In this document: one piece after another, positions 32,114-40,010 of the stretch
Layout of the letters: every line of letters starts with the position of its first letter
Position numbering within the stretch: position 1 is the first letter of the stretch
Assembly: GCA_958454405.1 (NCBI GenBank)
Contig: CAUEBO010000016.1
Coordinates: 1 to 49,781, forward strand
Direction of reading: 5' to 3'
Length of the DNA stretch: 49,781 bases
From: an uncultured Eggerthellaceae bacterium
Lineage (GTDB): Bacteria > Actinomycetota > Coriobacteriia > Coriobacteriales > Eggerthellaceae
Notes under the pieces: model-generated
Seen by the model: only the letters and a program-made list of their open reading frames with translations
Database searches by the model: none
What the model was told of the DNA's origin: nothing
Position numbers and translations under genes: made by a program

Positions 32114-33298
32114 TCAGCGCATCATGCGGTTCGCAATGGAAAGCGCCGGAGGCAGGAAGAACGGCTGCAAGCGGCGGCGGACGCCGTTGAGCTCCTCGGG
32201 CACGTCGATGCGTTGCGGGCACTGCTTCGCGCAGGCGCCGCACGCGATGCAGTCGCTGGCAAGGCGCGGGTCGTCCCCCATGGCCCCCGTCGCGACGACG
32301 TACTGGTAGACGCCGGAGAACCACCCGGTCACGAAAGAGGTGTTGTACGCCGAGAACAGCGCCGGGATGTTGATGCCTTTCGGGCACGGCATGCAGTAGT
32401 TGCATCCGGTGCACGGCACCCGGTAGCTCGCGCTCACCAGATCCACCACCTCCGCCATGACGGCGCGCTCGGCCTCGTCCATGCACTCCGGCACGGCCGT
32501 CTCGGCCACCTTCGCGTTCTCGGCAAGCTGCGCCGGGTCGTTCATGCCCGAAAGCACCACCGTGGCCTGCGGATGGTCCCACACCCAGCGCAGCGCCCAT
32601 GCCGTCGGCGTCCGCTCGCCGTCGGCGCGCTCGAACGCGCGCACCGCCGCGCGCGGCAGGCCGTCGGACAGCTTGCCGCCCAAAAGAGGTTCCATCACGA
32701 TGACGGGAAGCTCCCGCTCGGCAGCCGCTTCGAGCCCGGCGCGCCCGGCCTGGTACTGCTCGTTCAGGTAGTTGTACTGGATCTGGCAGAAATCCCAATC
32801 GTAGGCGTCGAGCATGCGCATGAAGTCGCCTTGCGATCCGTGGAACGAGAACCCGATGCGGGCCATGGCGCCGCTGCGCTTCTTCTCGGCGATCCATGCC
32901 TCGATTCCCAGGCCGACGAGCCGCTCCCATTGGCCGAAGCTCATGATGTTGTGGACGAGGTAGTAGTCCACGCGGTTGGTCTTCAGCCGCTTGAGCTGCT
33001 CATCGAGGAAGCGATCGAAATCAGCTGCCGTCTTGCACATCCCATGGGGCAGCTTCGTTGCCACGAACACGTCGTCGCGCAGGCCGTTGCGCTCGAGGAT
33101 GGTGCCAAGCGCCTCTTCGCTGCCCCGGTACAGGTAGGCGGTGTCGAAGTAGTTGACGCCGCGCTGCACGGCGTCCAGGACAAGGCGCTCGGTCGCCTTC
33201 AGGTCGATGCGACCGAGCGAGCTGCCGGGAAAGCGCATGCAGCCGAAACCGAGAACGGACAGGCGCGCGCCGCTGCGAGGATCGACTCGATATTGCAT
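32114..33298 (-). CDS. Aldo/keto reductase with C-terminal 4Fe-4S dicluster domain
   Basis: 394 aa. The AKR barrel shows GFGCMRFP, the catalytic Asp and Tyr in YFDTAYLYRGSEEALG, Lys in ATKLPHG, and His in YYLVHNI. The C-terminal 90 residues add two ferredoxin-like motifs: CTGCNYCMPCPKG and CIACGACAKQCPQ. Such iron-sulfur AKRs are common in anaerobes; their redox partner is probably a ferredoxin-type carrier. AGGGAG is 10 nt before the ATG. Divergent from a TetR gene with operator-like repeats in the 92-bp gap. Confidence 0.9.
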   Translation of the reverse strand: MQYRVDPRSGARLSVLGFGCMRFPGSSLGRIDLKATERLVLDAVQRGVNYFDTAYLYRGSEEALGTILERNGLRDDVFVATKLPHGMCKTAADFDRFLDEQLKRLKTNRVDYYLVHNIMSFGQWERLVGLGIEAWIAEKKRSGAMARIGFSFHGSQGDFMRMLDAYDWDFCQIQYNYLNEQYQAGRAGLEAAAERELPVIVMEPLLGGKLSDGLPRAAVRAFERADGERTPTAWALRWVWDHPQATVVLSGMNDPAQLAENAKVAETAVPECMDEAERAVMAEVVDLVSASYRVPCTGCNYCMPCPKGINIPALFSAYNTSFVTGWFSGVYQYVVATGAMGDDPRLASDCIACGACAKQCPQRIDVPEELNGVRRRLQPFFLPPALSIANRMMR

Positions 33299-33321
33299 GC
33301 GGGTTCATCTCCCTTTACAAT

Positions 33322-33369
33322 AAGTTGCACGAAGTAATTTATTGCACTATAAGTTGCGCTTTGCAACTT
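33322..33369. promoter_or_regulatory. TetR operator region between AKR and TetR genes
   Basis: Perfect inverted repeat AAGTTGC (33351-33357) and GCAACTT (33363-33369), with another AAGTTGC at 33322-33328 and TTGCAC at 33342-33347. The AT-rich gap must hold both divergent promoters, so TetR binding here would control both genes. Confidence 0.6.
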
Positions 33370-33390
33370 GTCAAGCAATCCGGAGGAACC

Positions 33391-34125
33391 ATGGAAGAAG
33401 GACGCGCAATCGACGACAGCCCGGCCGCTCGCGCCGGGTTCAAGCGGGCGCGCACCGAAGAGCAGAAGCGCGAGCGCATGGCGGCGATCCTGCACGCGGC
33501 CGACCAGTTGCTGGACGAGCATGCGTACCGCAGCATAACCATGGCCATGGTGGCCGCCCGCCTGGGGTTCTCGCGCGCGAACCTGGTCCACTACGTCGCC
33601 ACGAAGGAGGAGATATTCCTGCGGCTGTACGTCCAGGACATCGAAGGGCTCGCGGCAGATCTCGCCGCCTTCGCGGAGGCGCGGCTTTCGAAGGCCGGGG
33701 ACCCGTCGTCCGGCCCCCGCGCCATCTCCGCTGACGACGAGGCTTTCGCCCGCTTCTTCGCTGCAGCTTGCGCCCGGCGCCGCAATTTCGGCCGCATCGG
33801 CGCGCTGCTGACGACCATCATCGAGACGAACGTCGACATCGAGGTGCTGGCCGCGTGCAAACGGCGCATATACGCAGCTGCGGGAGCCGCCGCGGAGCAG
33901 CTTGCCCGCCTGTTCCCCTTTTTGGCCTCCGACGACGCCCAAGAGCTGATCATGGCAGCATCGCATTACGTGGCCGGCCTCTACCCCGCAGCCCATCCGA
34001 CGCCCGCGCAGGTCACGGCCCTTCTCTGCTCCGGCTCCAACGGCGCGCAGCAAGCGTTCGAGCCGACGCTCGAGCGGTTCGTCATCGTCCAGCTGGCCGG
34101 CTACCGCGCGCTTCATCGGCCGTAG
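33391..34125 (+). CDS. TetR-family transcriptional regulator of the divergent reductase
   Basis: 244 aa. The N-terminal TetR helix-turn-helix runs from about residue 24 to 75: RERMAAILHAADQLLDEHAYRSITMAMVAARLGFSRANLVHYVATKEEIFLRLY. The C-terminal ligand domain is not assignable but carries the YsiA/TetR_C-like ARRRNFGRIGALLTTIIETNVDIE segment. CCGGAGG lies directly upstream of the ATG at 33391. Divergent from the iron-sulfur AKR, whose promoter region holds an AAGTTGC palindrome. Confidence 0.9.
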   Translation: MEEGRAIDDSPAARAGFKRARTEEQKRERMAAILHAADQLLDEHAYRSITMAMVAARLGFSRANLVHYVATKEEIFLRLYVQDIEGLAADLAAFAEARLSKAGDPSSGPRAISADDEAFARFFAAACARRRNFGRIGALLTTIIETNVDIEVLAACKRRIYAAAGAAAEQLARLFPFLASDDAQELIMAASHYVAGLYPAAHPTPAQVTALLCSGSNGAQQAFEPTLERFVIVQLAGYRALHRP

Positions 34126-34149
34126 CTACGAGCCAGGTTTGCCATCCGT

Positions 34150-34191
34150 CCCGAACCTGCAAACCGCCGCTGGATCGCTTCAGGGTTCGGG
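34150..34191. terminator. Weak hairpin between convergent genes
   Basis: CCCGAACC (34150-34157) and GGTTCGGG (34184-34191), 26-nt loop, no T-tract. It sits exactly between the stops of the TetR and DtxR-like genes. Confidence 0.35.
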
Positions 34192-34194
34192 AAT

Positions 34195-34566
34195 TCAGAT
34201 GCCCGAGAAATGCCCCGCCCGATCGAACGCGGAGCCCGAACCCAACGGACAGCGCAGGCAGGGAAGCTTCCCGCACGCCGCATCCGACTCCGGCAGCCCC
34301 GCGAACGCCTTGGCGATACAGCTCCACTCGCTCTCAAGGTCGTCAGCCACGCGATTCCCCTCTTCGGTGAGGAAGACGCGCTTTCGCAATTCCGGCGCGA
34401 CGAGCCCCGCGTCCTCCAGCCGACCCATCGCCTTCGACACGCTCGGCCTCGAAACCCCGAGCATACGCGCAAGGTCCGCTTGCCGAAGAATCCTTCCTTG
34501 GTCGGTTGCGCCTTTGACGACCAGCACGTAGCGCGCGAGCGACGGGGAAAGCTCCACCGCCATCAT
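34195..34566 (-). CDS. Small DtxR/MarR-like winged-helix regulator with C-terminal Cys cluster
   Basis: About 123 aa. The N-terminal 70 residues read like the DtxR/MntR DNA-binding domain: LSPSLARYVLVV, then LRQADLARMLGVSRPSVSKAMGRLEDAGLV and a LTEEGNRVADDL wing. There is no full DtxR dimerisation or SH3 domain. The short tail holds CGKLPCLRC, possibly a metal site. It begins at ATGATG overlapping the methyltransferase stop, so the two are translationally coupled. MarR-type is an alternative reading of the fold. Confidence 0.7.
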   Translation of the reverse strand: MMAVELSPSLARYVLVVKGATDQGRILRQADLARMLGVSRPSVSKAMGRLEDAGLVAPELRKRVFLTEEGNRVADDLESEWSCIAKAFAGLPESDAACGKLPCLRCPLGSGSAFDRAGHFSGI

Positions 34567-35192
34567 TTCACCGCCTGCACGAGACACGACGCCGACCCGA
34601 TCCTGCGCCACTCGACCCGTGTGAACCAGACGCCGAGCATCTGCTTGAATTCGTCCTCGGAGTAGATGCGCACGTCCCCCTCGTGGGAAAACCGAATGAA
34701 CGCGTTCATCACCGCGCGAGAAACGGAAGGCAGCGCGCAATCCCCTATGACGAAGGCTCCGCCCGGCCGCAGCACGCGCCACGTTTCGAAGACCGCCCTC
34801 TCGGGATCGGGATAATGATGGAACGAATCATTGCAGAACGCGAAGTCGAACGACTCGTCATGAAAGGGCAGCGATGCGCTATCGGCCTCAACGATGTCCG
34901 CTCGTCCGTCGACGGCCGCACGCGCTCTCTTCACCATGTTGGGAGAAATATCTACGCCGACGATCCGGCATGCCGGAACCAGGTCGAGCAGCCGGAGAGC
35001 AAGCGCCCCCGTGCCGCAACCGAGGTCGAGCACGTCGGGCGCGCCGTCGACCCCGAGGCCCGCCTCCACGAGGGCATCCGCAACATGCCCGTACAGGCCG
35101 CGAGCATGCGCCCCTTTTTCGCTCATGTCATACGTGGCGGCCTGCGCGTCGAATGCAATGCGCGATTTTTCTCGATAATCGAGGGCTTCCAT
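34563..35192 (-). CDS. Class I SAM-dependent methyltransferase
   Basis: 209 aa. Motif I is VLDLGCGTGALALRLL, the acidic end of beta-2 is GVDISPNMV, and motifs IV/post follow in FAFCNDSFHHYPDPERAV and LRPGGAFVIGD, typical of the Methyltransf_11 (UbiE/arsM-like) group. Substrate unknown. GGAG lies 9 nt before the ATG at 35192; 13 extra codons upstream overlap the palindromic operator. Probably repressed by the TetR protein encoded just upstream. Neighbouring DtxR-like gene is co-transcribed. Confidence 0.85.
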   Translation of the reverse strand: MEALDYREKSRIAFDAQAATYDMSEKGAHARGLYGHVADALVEAGLGVDGAPDVLDLGCGTGALALRLLDLVPACRIVGVDISPNMVKRARAAVDGRADIVEADSASLPFHDESFDFAFCNDSFHHYPDPERAVFETWRVLRPGGAFVIGDCALPSVSRAVMNAFIRFSHEGDVRIYSEDEFKQMLGVWFTRVEWRRIGSASCLVQAVK

Positions 35193-35215
35193 GGAAACAA
35201 ACTCCTTTTCTCTCA

Positions 35216-35232
35216 ATTGAACTTTGTTCAAT
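35216..35232 (-). promoter_or_regulatory. Palindromic TetR operator before the methyltransferase gene
   Basis: Perfect 17-bp palindrome ATTGAAC-TTT-GTTCAAT, 24 bp upstream of the methyltransferase start. Two variants of it stand before the tetR gene at 36002-36032, which ties this operator to that regulator. Confidence 0.6.
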
Positions 35233-35279
35233 CATTAAACAAAAAAATAGGCAGGCTGGATTCGCTTGTGCAACCCAAA

Positions 35280-35295
35280 TGTTTCACGTGAAACA
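35280..35295. promoter_or_regulatory. parS: parS centromere-like ParB-binding site
   Basis: TGTTTCACGTGAAACA, identical to the well-known 16-bp chromosomal parS consensus (Bacillus subtilis) and containing the 14-bp GTTTCACGTGAAAC core used in actinobacteria. Flanking A/T extends the palindrome to 18 bp. It lies in the intergenic stretch between the TetR and methyltransferase genes. parS sites usually cluster near oriC. No parA/parB gene is in the window. Confidence 0.85.
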
Positions 35296-35350
35296 TCTGT
35301 TCGCATATTTTGAAGCCGCACGAGAAGCCAAGGCGTGAACCCGCTTCTCG

Positions 35351-35938
35351 TCATCGCCCCTCAATCTGCGAATCGAACAGCACGTCGATGTACTCGCGAA
35401 TCTTCGTGAGGCGCTCGGGATCGGGCATAGCAGGATCCGCCATGAGACCGATCTGCCCGTATGCGATGAAGCTCACGAGCAAATCAGGATCGGCCACCGC
35501 GACCCCCTCCCTCTCGCATGAGCGCCGCAGCGCGTCTGCCAGATGGGGACACAGATAGTCGGCCAGGCGCAAAGCGAGCTGGCGATGCAGCTCCTCGTTG
35601 CCTTGAGCGTGGAAGAAGTCATGGTAGCGCAAGCTCTCCTCATCGGTCACGGAACTGAAGAGAGCATCGACTTTCTGGCGGAAGTCCAGGTCGGTTGATC
35701 GCAGCACGCGAACGTACTCGGCGGTGCATTCCTCCACGTACAACGTCATGGCCTCGTCGAACAACTTCTGCTTCGAATCGAAATAGTGGTATACGAGCCC
35801 TGGCGTGATGCCCATATGCTTGGCGATGTCGCGCAAAGACGTGCTCTCGTAGCCTCGCTCGATGAACAGCTCCATCGCTGCATCGAGGATCTCGCACTTG
35901 CGCTCCTCAGGCGCTTTCACCGTCCTCGTCATCGCCAT
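35351..35938 (-). CDS. TetR-family transcriptional regulator of the methyltransferase operon
   Basis: 195 aa. Residues about 10-58 form the TetR helix-turn-helix: ILDAAMELFIERGYESTSLRDIAKHMGITPGLVYHYFDSKQKLFDEAM. The C-terminal helical ligand domain is generic. ATG 35938 follows GGGAGGACGGG; a longer frame reaches 36010 but without a ribosome binding site. The 17-bp palindrome before the methyltransferase and two variants before this gene suggest repression of both units. It lies upstream of the methyltransferase on the same strand, with parS and the operator in between. Confidence 0.9.
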   Translation of the reverse strand: MAMTRTVKAPEERKCEILDAAMELFIERGYESTSLRDIAKHMGITPGLVYHYFDSKQKLFDEAMTLYVEECTAEYVRVLRSTDLDFRQKVDALFSSVTDEESLRYHDFFHAQGNEELHRQLALRLADYLCPHLADALRRSCEREGVAVADPDLLVSFIAYGQIGLMADPAMPDPERLTKIREYIDVLFDSQIEGR

Positions 35939-36001
35939 CCCGTCCTCCCGCACCGTCTCGGACTTTCGATCCCTTTCCGTTTCTTCGCATTGTATGTCTT
36001 C

Positions 36002-36032
36002 ATTAAACAATAGTCAATAAACAACGTTCAAT
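36002..36032 (-). promoter_or_regulatory. Two operator variants upstream of the tetR gene
   Basis: ATTAAACAATAGTCAAT (36002-36018) and AATAAACAACGTTCAAT (36016-36032), read on the minus strand, match the ATTGAAC-TTT-GTTCAAT palindrome at about 13 and 14 of 17 positions. They sit about 65-95 bp before the tetR start, fitting autoregulation. Confidence 0.5.
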
Positions 36033-36102
36033 GTATGGAAGCGCATCGCCGCACGGCGCTCGCCACAATGCGGCAGCCAAACGCCCCATCGCGCCCCGTC
36101 CG

Positions 36103-36999
36103 TCAGGCCGGCCTGCCTTCCTCGCCCGGCAGCGCGAGCTCGATGAGCAGCTCGCGGCTGCGCATCTGCGCGCCCAGCCGCATGCCCATCGCGTTCGCAA
36201 GGCTCGCGGCCACCGCAAGGCCCAGGCCGGTGCCAGGAGTGCTTCGCGAGGCATCGCCCCGGTAGAAGCGCTCGAACAAGCGGCTCGCATCGACGGCGTC
36301 AGGATCGGCCACTTCGTTCGCGAACGTCACCGTTCGACCGCGCTGCTCGATCGTCGGAGCCGACGATCCATGGCGCAACGCGTTGTCGATGAGGTTCTCG
36401 AACACGCGGGCAAGCGCCTCGGGGTCGGCGTCCGCCGTCAGCCTTTCGTCCTGGAATCGGACGGACGGCTCCCACCCTCGCTGCTCGAAGGCCGGGTACT
36501 GCCCGAGAAGCGCGCCGGCCAACACGGGCTTGACGGCCACCGGCCGCACATCGAGCGCGATGTCGGGATCGTTCGCGCGCGCATAGTCGAACAGCTGGTC
36601 CAACAGGCCGCCCATGTCGTCGAGGCGTGCGATGGCCGCATCGACGCGGCGCGCGCGGCCCGCCTCGTCCTGCTCGTCCTGCGCGAGCCGCAAATAACCT
36701 TTCGCGCCCATGAGCGGCGTGCGGATGTCGTGCGACAGGCTGGCCAGATCGCGTTGGAATTCCTGCTGGCGGCGCTGCGCTTCAAGACGCTCGGCCTGCG
36801 CGTCGTCCAGCTGGCCGTTCACGGCGCTCGCCAGCGCGGCAAGCGAGCGCCCGGGCGCCTCCGCCGTCATGCGCGCATTGCTGCGGGCGTCGCGCTCGTG
36901 CAGGAACCGCGCCATGCGGCGCAGCTCCCTTCCGTAGGCGAGCGCGACCAGCCCGGCCCCCGCAGCGAAGCAGATCAAGCAGGCGAGCACAGCGAACAT
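36103..36999 (-). CDS. Sensor histidine kinase of the ABC/two-component cluster
   Basis: About 298 aa. One N-terminal membrane segment (residues 1-25) with almost no extracytoplasmic loop, as in intramembrane-sensing kinases that work with ABC transporters. H-box LSHDIRTPLMGAKGYL with His near 90, N-box NLIDNALRHG, and G-box GTGLGLAVA. Start ATG 36999 has GAAGGG 7 nt upstream; a TTG and a GTG lie further upstream and could extend it by up to 12 residues. Last gene of the ABC operon. Its partner regulator is at 40011. Confidence 0.87.
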   Translation of the reverse strand: MFAVLACLICFAAGAGLVALAYGRELRRMARFLHERDARSNARMTAEAPGRSLAALASAVNGQLDDAQAERLEAQRRQQEFQRDLASLSHDIRTPLMGAKGYLRLAQDEQDEAGRARRVDAAIARLDDMGGLLDQLFDYARANDPDIALDVRPVAVKPVLAGALLGQYPAFEQRGWEPSVRFQDERLTADADPEALARVFENLIDNALRHGSSAPTIEQRGRTVTFANEVADPDAVDASRLFERFYRGDASRSTPGTGLGLAVAASLANAMGMRLGAQMRSRELLIELALPGEEGRPA

Positions 37000-37044
37000 C
37001 CATCGACCCTTCCAACGAGACCGCACCGAATGCAAGCCAGCATA

Positions 37045-37863
37045 CTACACGTCCCGGCGCCGGCACACCGCAAGCGAGATGGCGCAGCACGCCGCTGCGA
37101 CGACGCAGGACACGAGCGCGATATGGGCGGGAACCGACAACCCCGAAAGCGCCGCGTCGCCGACCGGGGCGAACAGCCCCACGCCGCCGGAGCCCAGCAG
37201 GTGCGCGCTGCTCGTCGGCAGCCAGCTTGCCAGGTCGGCCAGCACGGGAACCGCCGGCTGCAGCGACGATGCCGCCAGCGCGACGATCCAGTACGGCAAG
37301 CCGAACGGAATCGCCACGGCGAACACGACGGCCGCCGCCTTGCTGCGCGTCGACCATGCGACGAGAGCCGTCATGAGCACGTACGCCACGGCCTCGAGCC
37401 AGGCGAGCCCGAGCCATGTCCAGTACTCGCCCACGGTTTCAACGCGCTGGTACGCGGAACCGAACACCGCGAACGACGCATCCGCGACGAACGCCCCCGC
37501 AAGCAGGAACGCCGCGCACAGAAGGCCGCACAGCGCGAGCCGTTCGACGAAGTACGGCGCACGACGAGGCCGCCCCGCGAACACGCTCTTCGCGAACCCC
37601 GTCTCGTAATCGCCCGCGAACAGCAGCGCCACCATGATCGAGACGATGATGGGCAGGACCCCTCCTTCGATGAGCAGCTGGGCGTACGTGTGCGTGCGCG
37701 AGTCCCAAGCCAGCTCGCTCGTGGTTGAAGCGCCGGGAAGCGTCGTCCCGAACCACACGAACCAGCCCGAACCTGCGGCCAGCACGACCAGGCATCCCAG
37801 CGCGACCCACAGCATCTTGCCGTGCACGAGCCGGTACAGATCGGATTTCAGCAGGTTGTACAT
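37045..37863 (-). CDS. ABC-2-type permease (paralogue 2)
   Basis: 272 aa, about six membrane helices. Begins MYNLLKSDLYRLVHGKMLWV, nearly the same as the next upstream gene (MFNLLKSDAYRLMHGKMLWV), and both share DTGF/ETGFxKSVFAGRxRRAxYF and GEYWxWxGLAWLxAxAYVL blocks. The two are tandem duplicates and probably form a heterodimeric permease with the ATPase at 38855. The start is placed at ATG 37863 by alignment with the paralogue. Expected role: moving or detoxifying a peptide or lipid II-directed antibiotic. Confidence 0.85.
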   Translation of the reverse strand: MYNLLKSDLYRLVHGKMLWVALGCLVVLAAGSGWFVWFGTTLPGASTTSELAWDSRTHTYAQLLIEGGVLPIIVSIMVALLFAGDYETGFAKSVFAGRPRRAPYFVERLALCGLLCAAFLLAGAFVADASFAVFGSAYQRVETVGEYWTWLGLAWLEAVAYVLMTALVAWSTRSKAAAVVFAVAIPFGLPYWIVALAASSLQPAVPVLADLASWLPTSSAHLLGSGGVGLFAPVGDAALSGLSVPAHIALVSCVVAAACCAISLAVCRRRDV

Positions 37864-37941
37864 GACCGGAACCACCCTTCTTCCAACGTTTTCGGCGGGG
37901 CAACCGAAAAGCGGCCGCTCCGCAAGCCCTCCGGCGCCACC

Positions 37942-38862
37942 TCAGACGTCCCTGCGCTTGCACGCCGTCAGGGAGAGAGCCGCGCATGCCGAGATGACCG
38001 CGCAGGACACGAGCGCGATGTGGCCGGGAGCCGCCAAACCGGGCAGCACCACGCCCTGCGAGGACGAGAACAGATCGAGCGCGCCCGAACCCAGCAACCG
38101 CGTGCAGCTACGGGGAAGCCACAGCACCGCTTCGACAAGCATCGGGAACGCAGGCGCAAGGGCCTGGGCGGCCAGCATGATGAGGGATGCCGCTATCCCG
38201 CCCGCCACCACGACGGCCGCTGCGACGGCCGCCGCTTTGCTGCGGGTCGCCCATGCCACGACCGCGGTGATGAGAACGTAGGCCATGGCGTTCAACCACG
38301 CCAGGCCGGCCCACGCCCAATACTCCCCCATCGGTTCGACGCGCTCGATCGAGAACCCCGCAATCGCATAGCCCGCATCGACGGCAAGCATGCCGACCAG
38401 CAGGAACAGCGCGCACGCCGCACCGCACAGCACGAGCTTCTCCGCGAAGTACGAAGCCCGGCGCGCACGCCCCGCGAACACGCTCTTCACGAATCCCGTG
38501 TCGAAATCGCTCACCAGGAACAGCGCCGCGAACAGGGCGGCGAGCATGTTCAGCACGCCCCCCGTCACGAACGTCTGCCCGTAGGCGTACGTGCGGCTGT
38601 CGATCGATTTGTCGTTGAGCATGGCCACTTCCTCGCCGGTGAGATCGGCGTCGTTCGACGTGGACAGCTCCCCCGAAGCGCCCGGCGAATCAGCCATGTT
38701 CTGCGCCGCCTGCTCGTTCACCATCTGGGCGAATTCCGGCGTGGTGCCGAACCACACCAAGCCCACCGCCCCGGCTACGAACACCAGCAGCGCCACCGTC
38801 AGCACCCACAGCATCTTGCCGTGCATGAGCCGGTACGCATCCGATTTCAACAGGTTAAACAC
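37942..38862 (-). CDS. ABC-2-type permease (paralogue 1)
   Basis: 306 aa, six membrane helices plus a roughly 35-residue longer extracytoplasmic loop after helix 1 (around AQNMADSPGASGELSTSND) that its paralogue lacks; this loop could contact the ligand. GTG start at 38862, 8 nt after AAGGCGG, matches the paralogue's N-terminus; three upstream in-frame codons exist. Overlaps the ATPase stop by 8 bp, so it is translated from the same message. Confidence 0.85.
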   Translation of the reverse strand: MFNLLKSDAYRLMHGKMLWVLTVALLVFVAGAVGLVWFGTTPEFAQMVNEQAAQNMADSPGASGELSTSNDADLTGEEVAMLNDKSIDSRTYAYGQTFVTGGVLNMLAALFAALFLVSDFDTGFVKSVFAGRARRASYFAEKLVLCGAACALFLLVGMLAVDAGYAIAGFSIERVEPMGEYWAWAGLAWLNAMAYVLITAVVAWATRSKAAAVAAAVVVAGGIAASLIMLAAQALAPAFPMLVEAVLWLPRSCTRLLGSGALDLFSSSQGVVLPGLAAPGHIALVSCAVISACAALSLTACKRRDV

Positions 38863-39895
38863 GAGGACCACCGCCTTGCGCCCGCGGCGCCGGCGCCGCA
38901 GCGCCTCGAATCGGGCCGCGGCCGGCGGAGGTGCCCTCCATGAGCTCCAGGAAGTAGTCTTCGATGTCGCACCGCACGACGCCCAGCTCGAGCACGGTCT
39001 GGTCCGTGTCGCGCAGAAGGCGCGACACGGCTTCAGGCTCGCATCGCCCGCTGATCGAGAGCGTTCCGTCGGGCTGGGCCCGGAACACCGCCTGCGGAAA
39101 CGCCTCGTCGAGCAGCGCCAGCGTGCGCGCCGGATCGGTCGTCCTCACCCGCAGGCTGTCGCCGCATTCTGACTGCATCTCTTCGGCGGTCATCTCCCGC
39201 ACGAGCGTGCCGTCCGCGATGACGCCGAAGCGCGTGGCCACGCGGTCGAGCTGGTCGAGCACGTGCGAGCTGATGACGATGGTGATGCCGAACGACTGGT
39301 TCAACCGCACCAGAAGGTTGCGCACGGCGCGCGTGCCTTCGGGATCCAACCCGTTCAGCGGCTCGTCCAGAAGCAGCAGGTCGGGCGATCCCACAAGGGC
39401 GAGCGCAAGCCCCAGGCGCTGCTTCATGCCGAGCGAGAACCCCTTGACCTTCTTCTTCCCTGCCTCCGGCAGCCCTACGAGCTCAAGCATCTCCCGGCTG
39501 CGCTCCGCGGCATCGACGATGCCCATGGCCAGCGCCTTCACCATGAGGTTTTGGAAGGCGGTCAAATTCGGCAGCAGGCCCGGCGCCTCGATGAGCGCGC
39601 CGATGCGCGGCGCGCCTGGAGCGTCCCAGCCGCGTCCGAACGCGCCGCTCTCGACGGCCGCGCCTTCCCCGGCCGCCGCTCGCGCGTCGCCGCCCATGCG
39701 CGAGCCGAACAGCTCTATCTCGCCCGCAGTGGGCGCCACCAGCCCGCAGATCATCTTCATGACCGTGGACTTGCCCGCACCGTTCTTTCCGACGAATCCG
39801 TAGATGTCGCCCTGCGCAACCCGCATGTCGAATCGATCGACCACGCGCCTGCCGCGATAGGCTTTCGCCAGCCCGCGCGTCTCAACGACGTTCAT
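38855..39895 (-). CDS. ABC transporter ATP-binding protein, peptide-antibiotic resistance type
   Basis: 346 aa. Walker A GKNGAGKST near residue 36, signature FSLGMKQRLGLALAL, Walker B LLLLDEPLNGLDP, and an H-loop in ISSHVLDQ. The domain resembles LanF/BcrA-type ATPases. A roughly 30-residue Gly/Ala-rich insert (around MGGDARAAAGEGAAVESGAFG) sits between Walker A and the Q-loop region. C-terminal extension of about 100 residues follows the core. AAGGGAG lies 5 nt before the ATG. First gene of the ABC-ABC-ABC-kinase operon, preceded by 11-bp-spaced repeats. Confidence 0.9.
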   Translation of the reverse strand: MNVVETRGLAKAYRGRRVVDRFDMRVAQGDIYGFVGKNGAGKSTVMKMICGLVAPTAGEIELFGSRMGGDARAAAGEGAAVESGAFGRGWDAPGAPRIGALIEAPGLLPNLTAFQNLMVKALAMGIVDAAERSREMLELVGLPEAGKKKVKGFSLGMKQRLGLALALVGSPDLLLLDEPLNGLDPEGTRAVRNLLVRLNQSFGITIVISSHVLDQLDRVATRFGVIADGTLVREMTAEEMQSECGDSLRVRTTDPARTLALLDEAFPQAVFRAQPDGTLSISGRCEPEAVSRLLRDTDQTVLELGVVRCDIEDYFLELMEGTSAGRGPIRGAAAPAPRAQGGGPRV

Positions 39896-39933
39896 GCCGC
39901 TCCCTTCTGCCGCAATCCGGTTTCATGGCTTTC

Positions 39934-39987
39934 ATGATAGGGAGCGAGGTTTCAGGAACCTTGAACCAGGCTTTAAGAAAGCTTGAA
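39934..39987 (-). promoter_or_regulatory. Response-regulator boxes and -10 of the ABC operon
   Basis: Half-sites CTTGAA (39960-39965), CTTTAA (39971-39976) and CTTGAA (39982-39987) repeat every 11 bp, with a degenerate GTTTCA at 39949-39954. This is the direct-repeat spacing used by OmpR/PhoB-family regulators. A TATCAT -10 (39934-39939, minus strand) has no good -35, as expected of an activated promoter. Confidence 0.6.
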
Positions 39988-40010
39988 GAAGCGGGAGGGT
40001 CCGCGACGCG

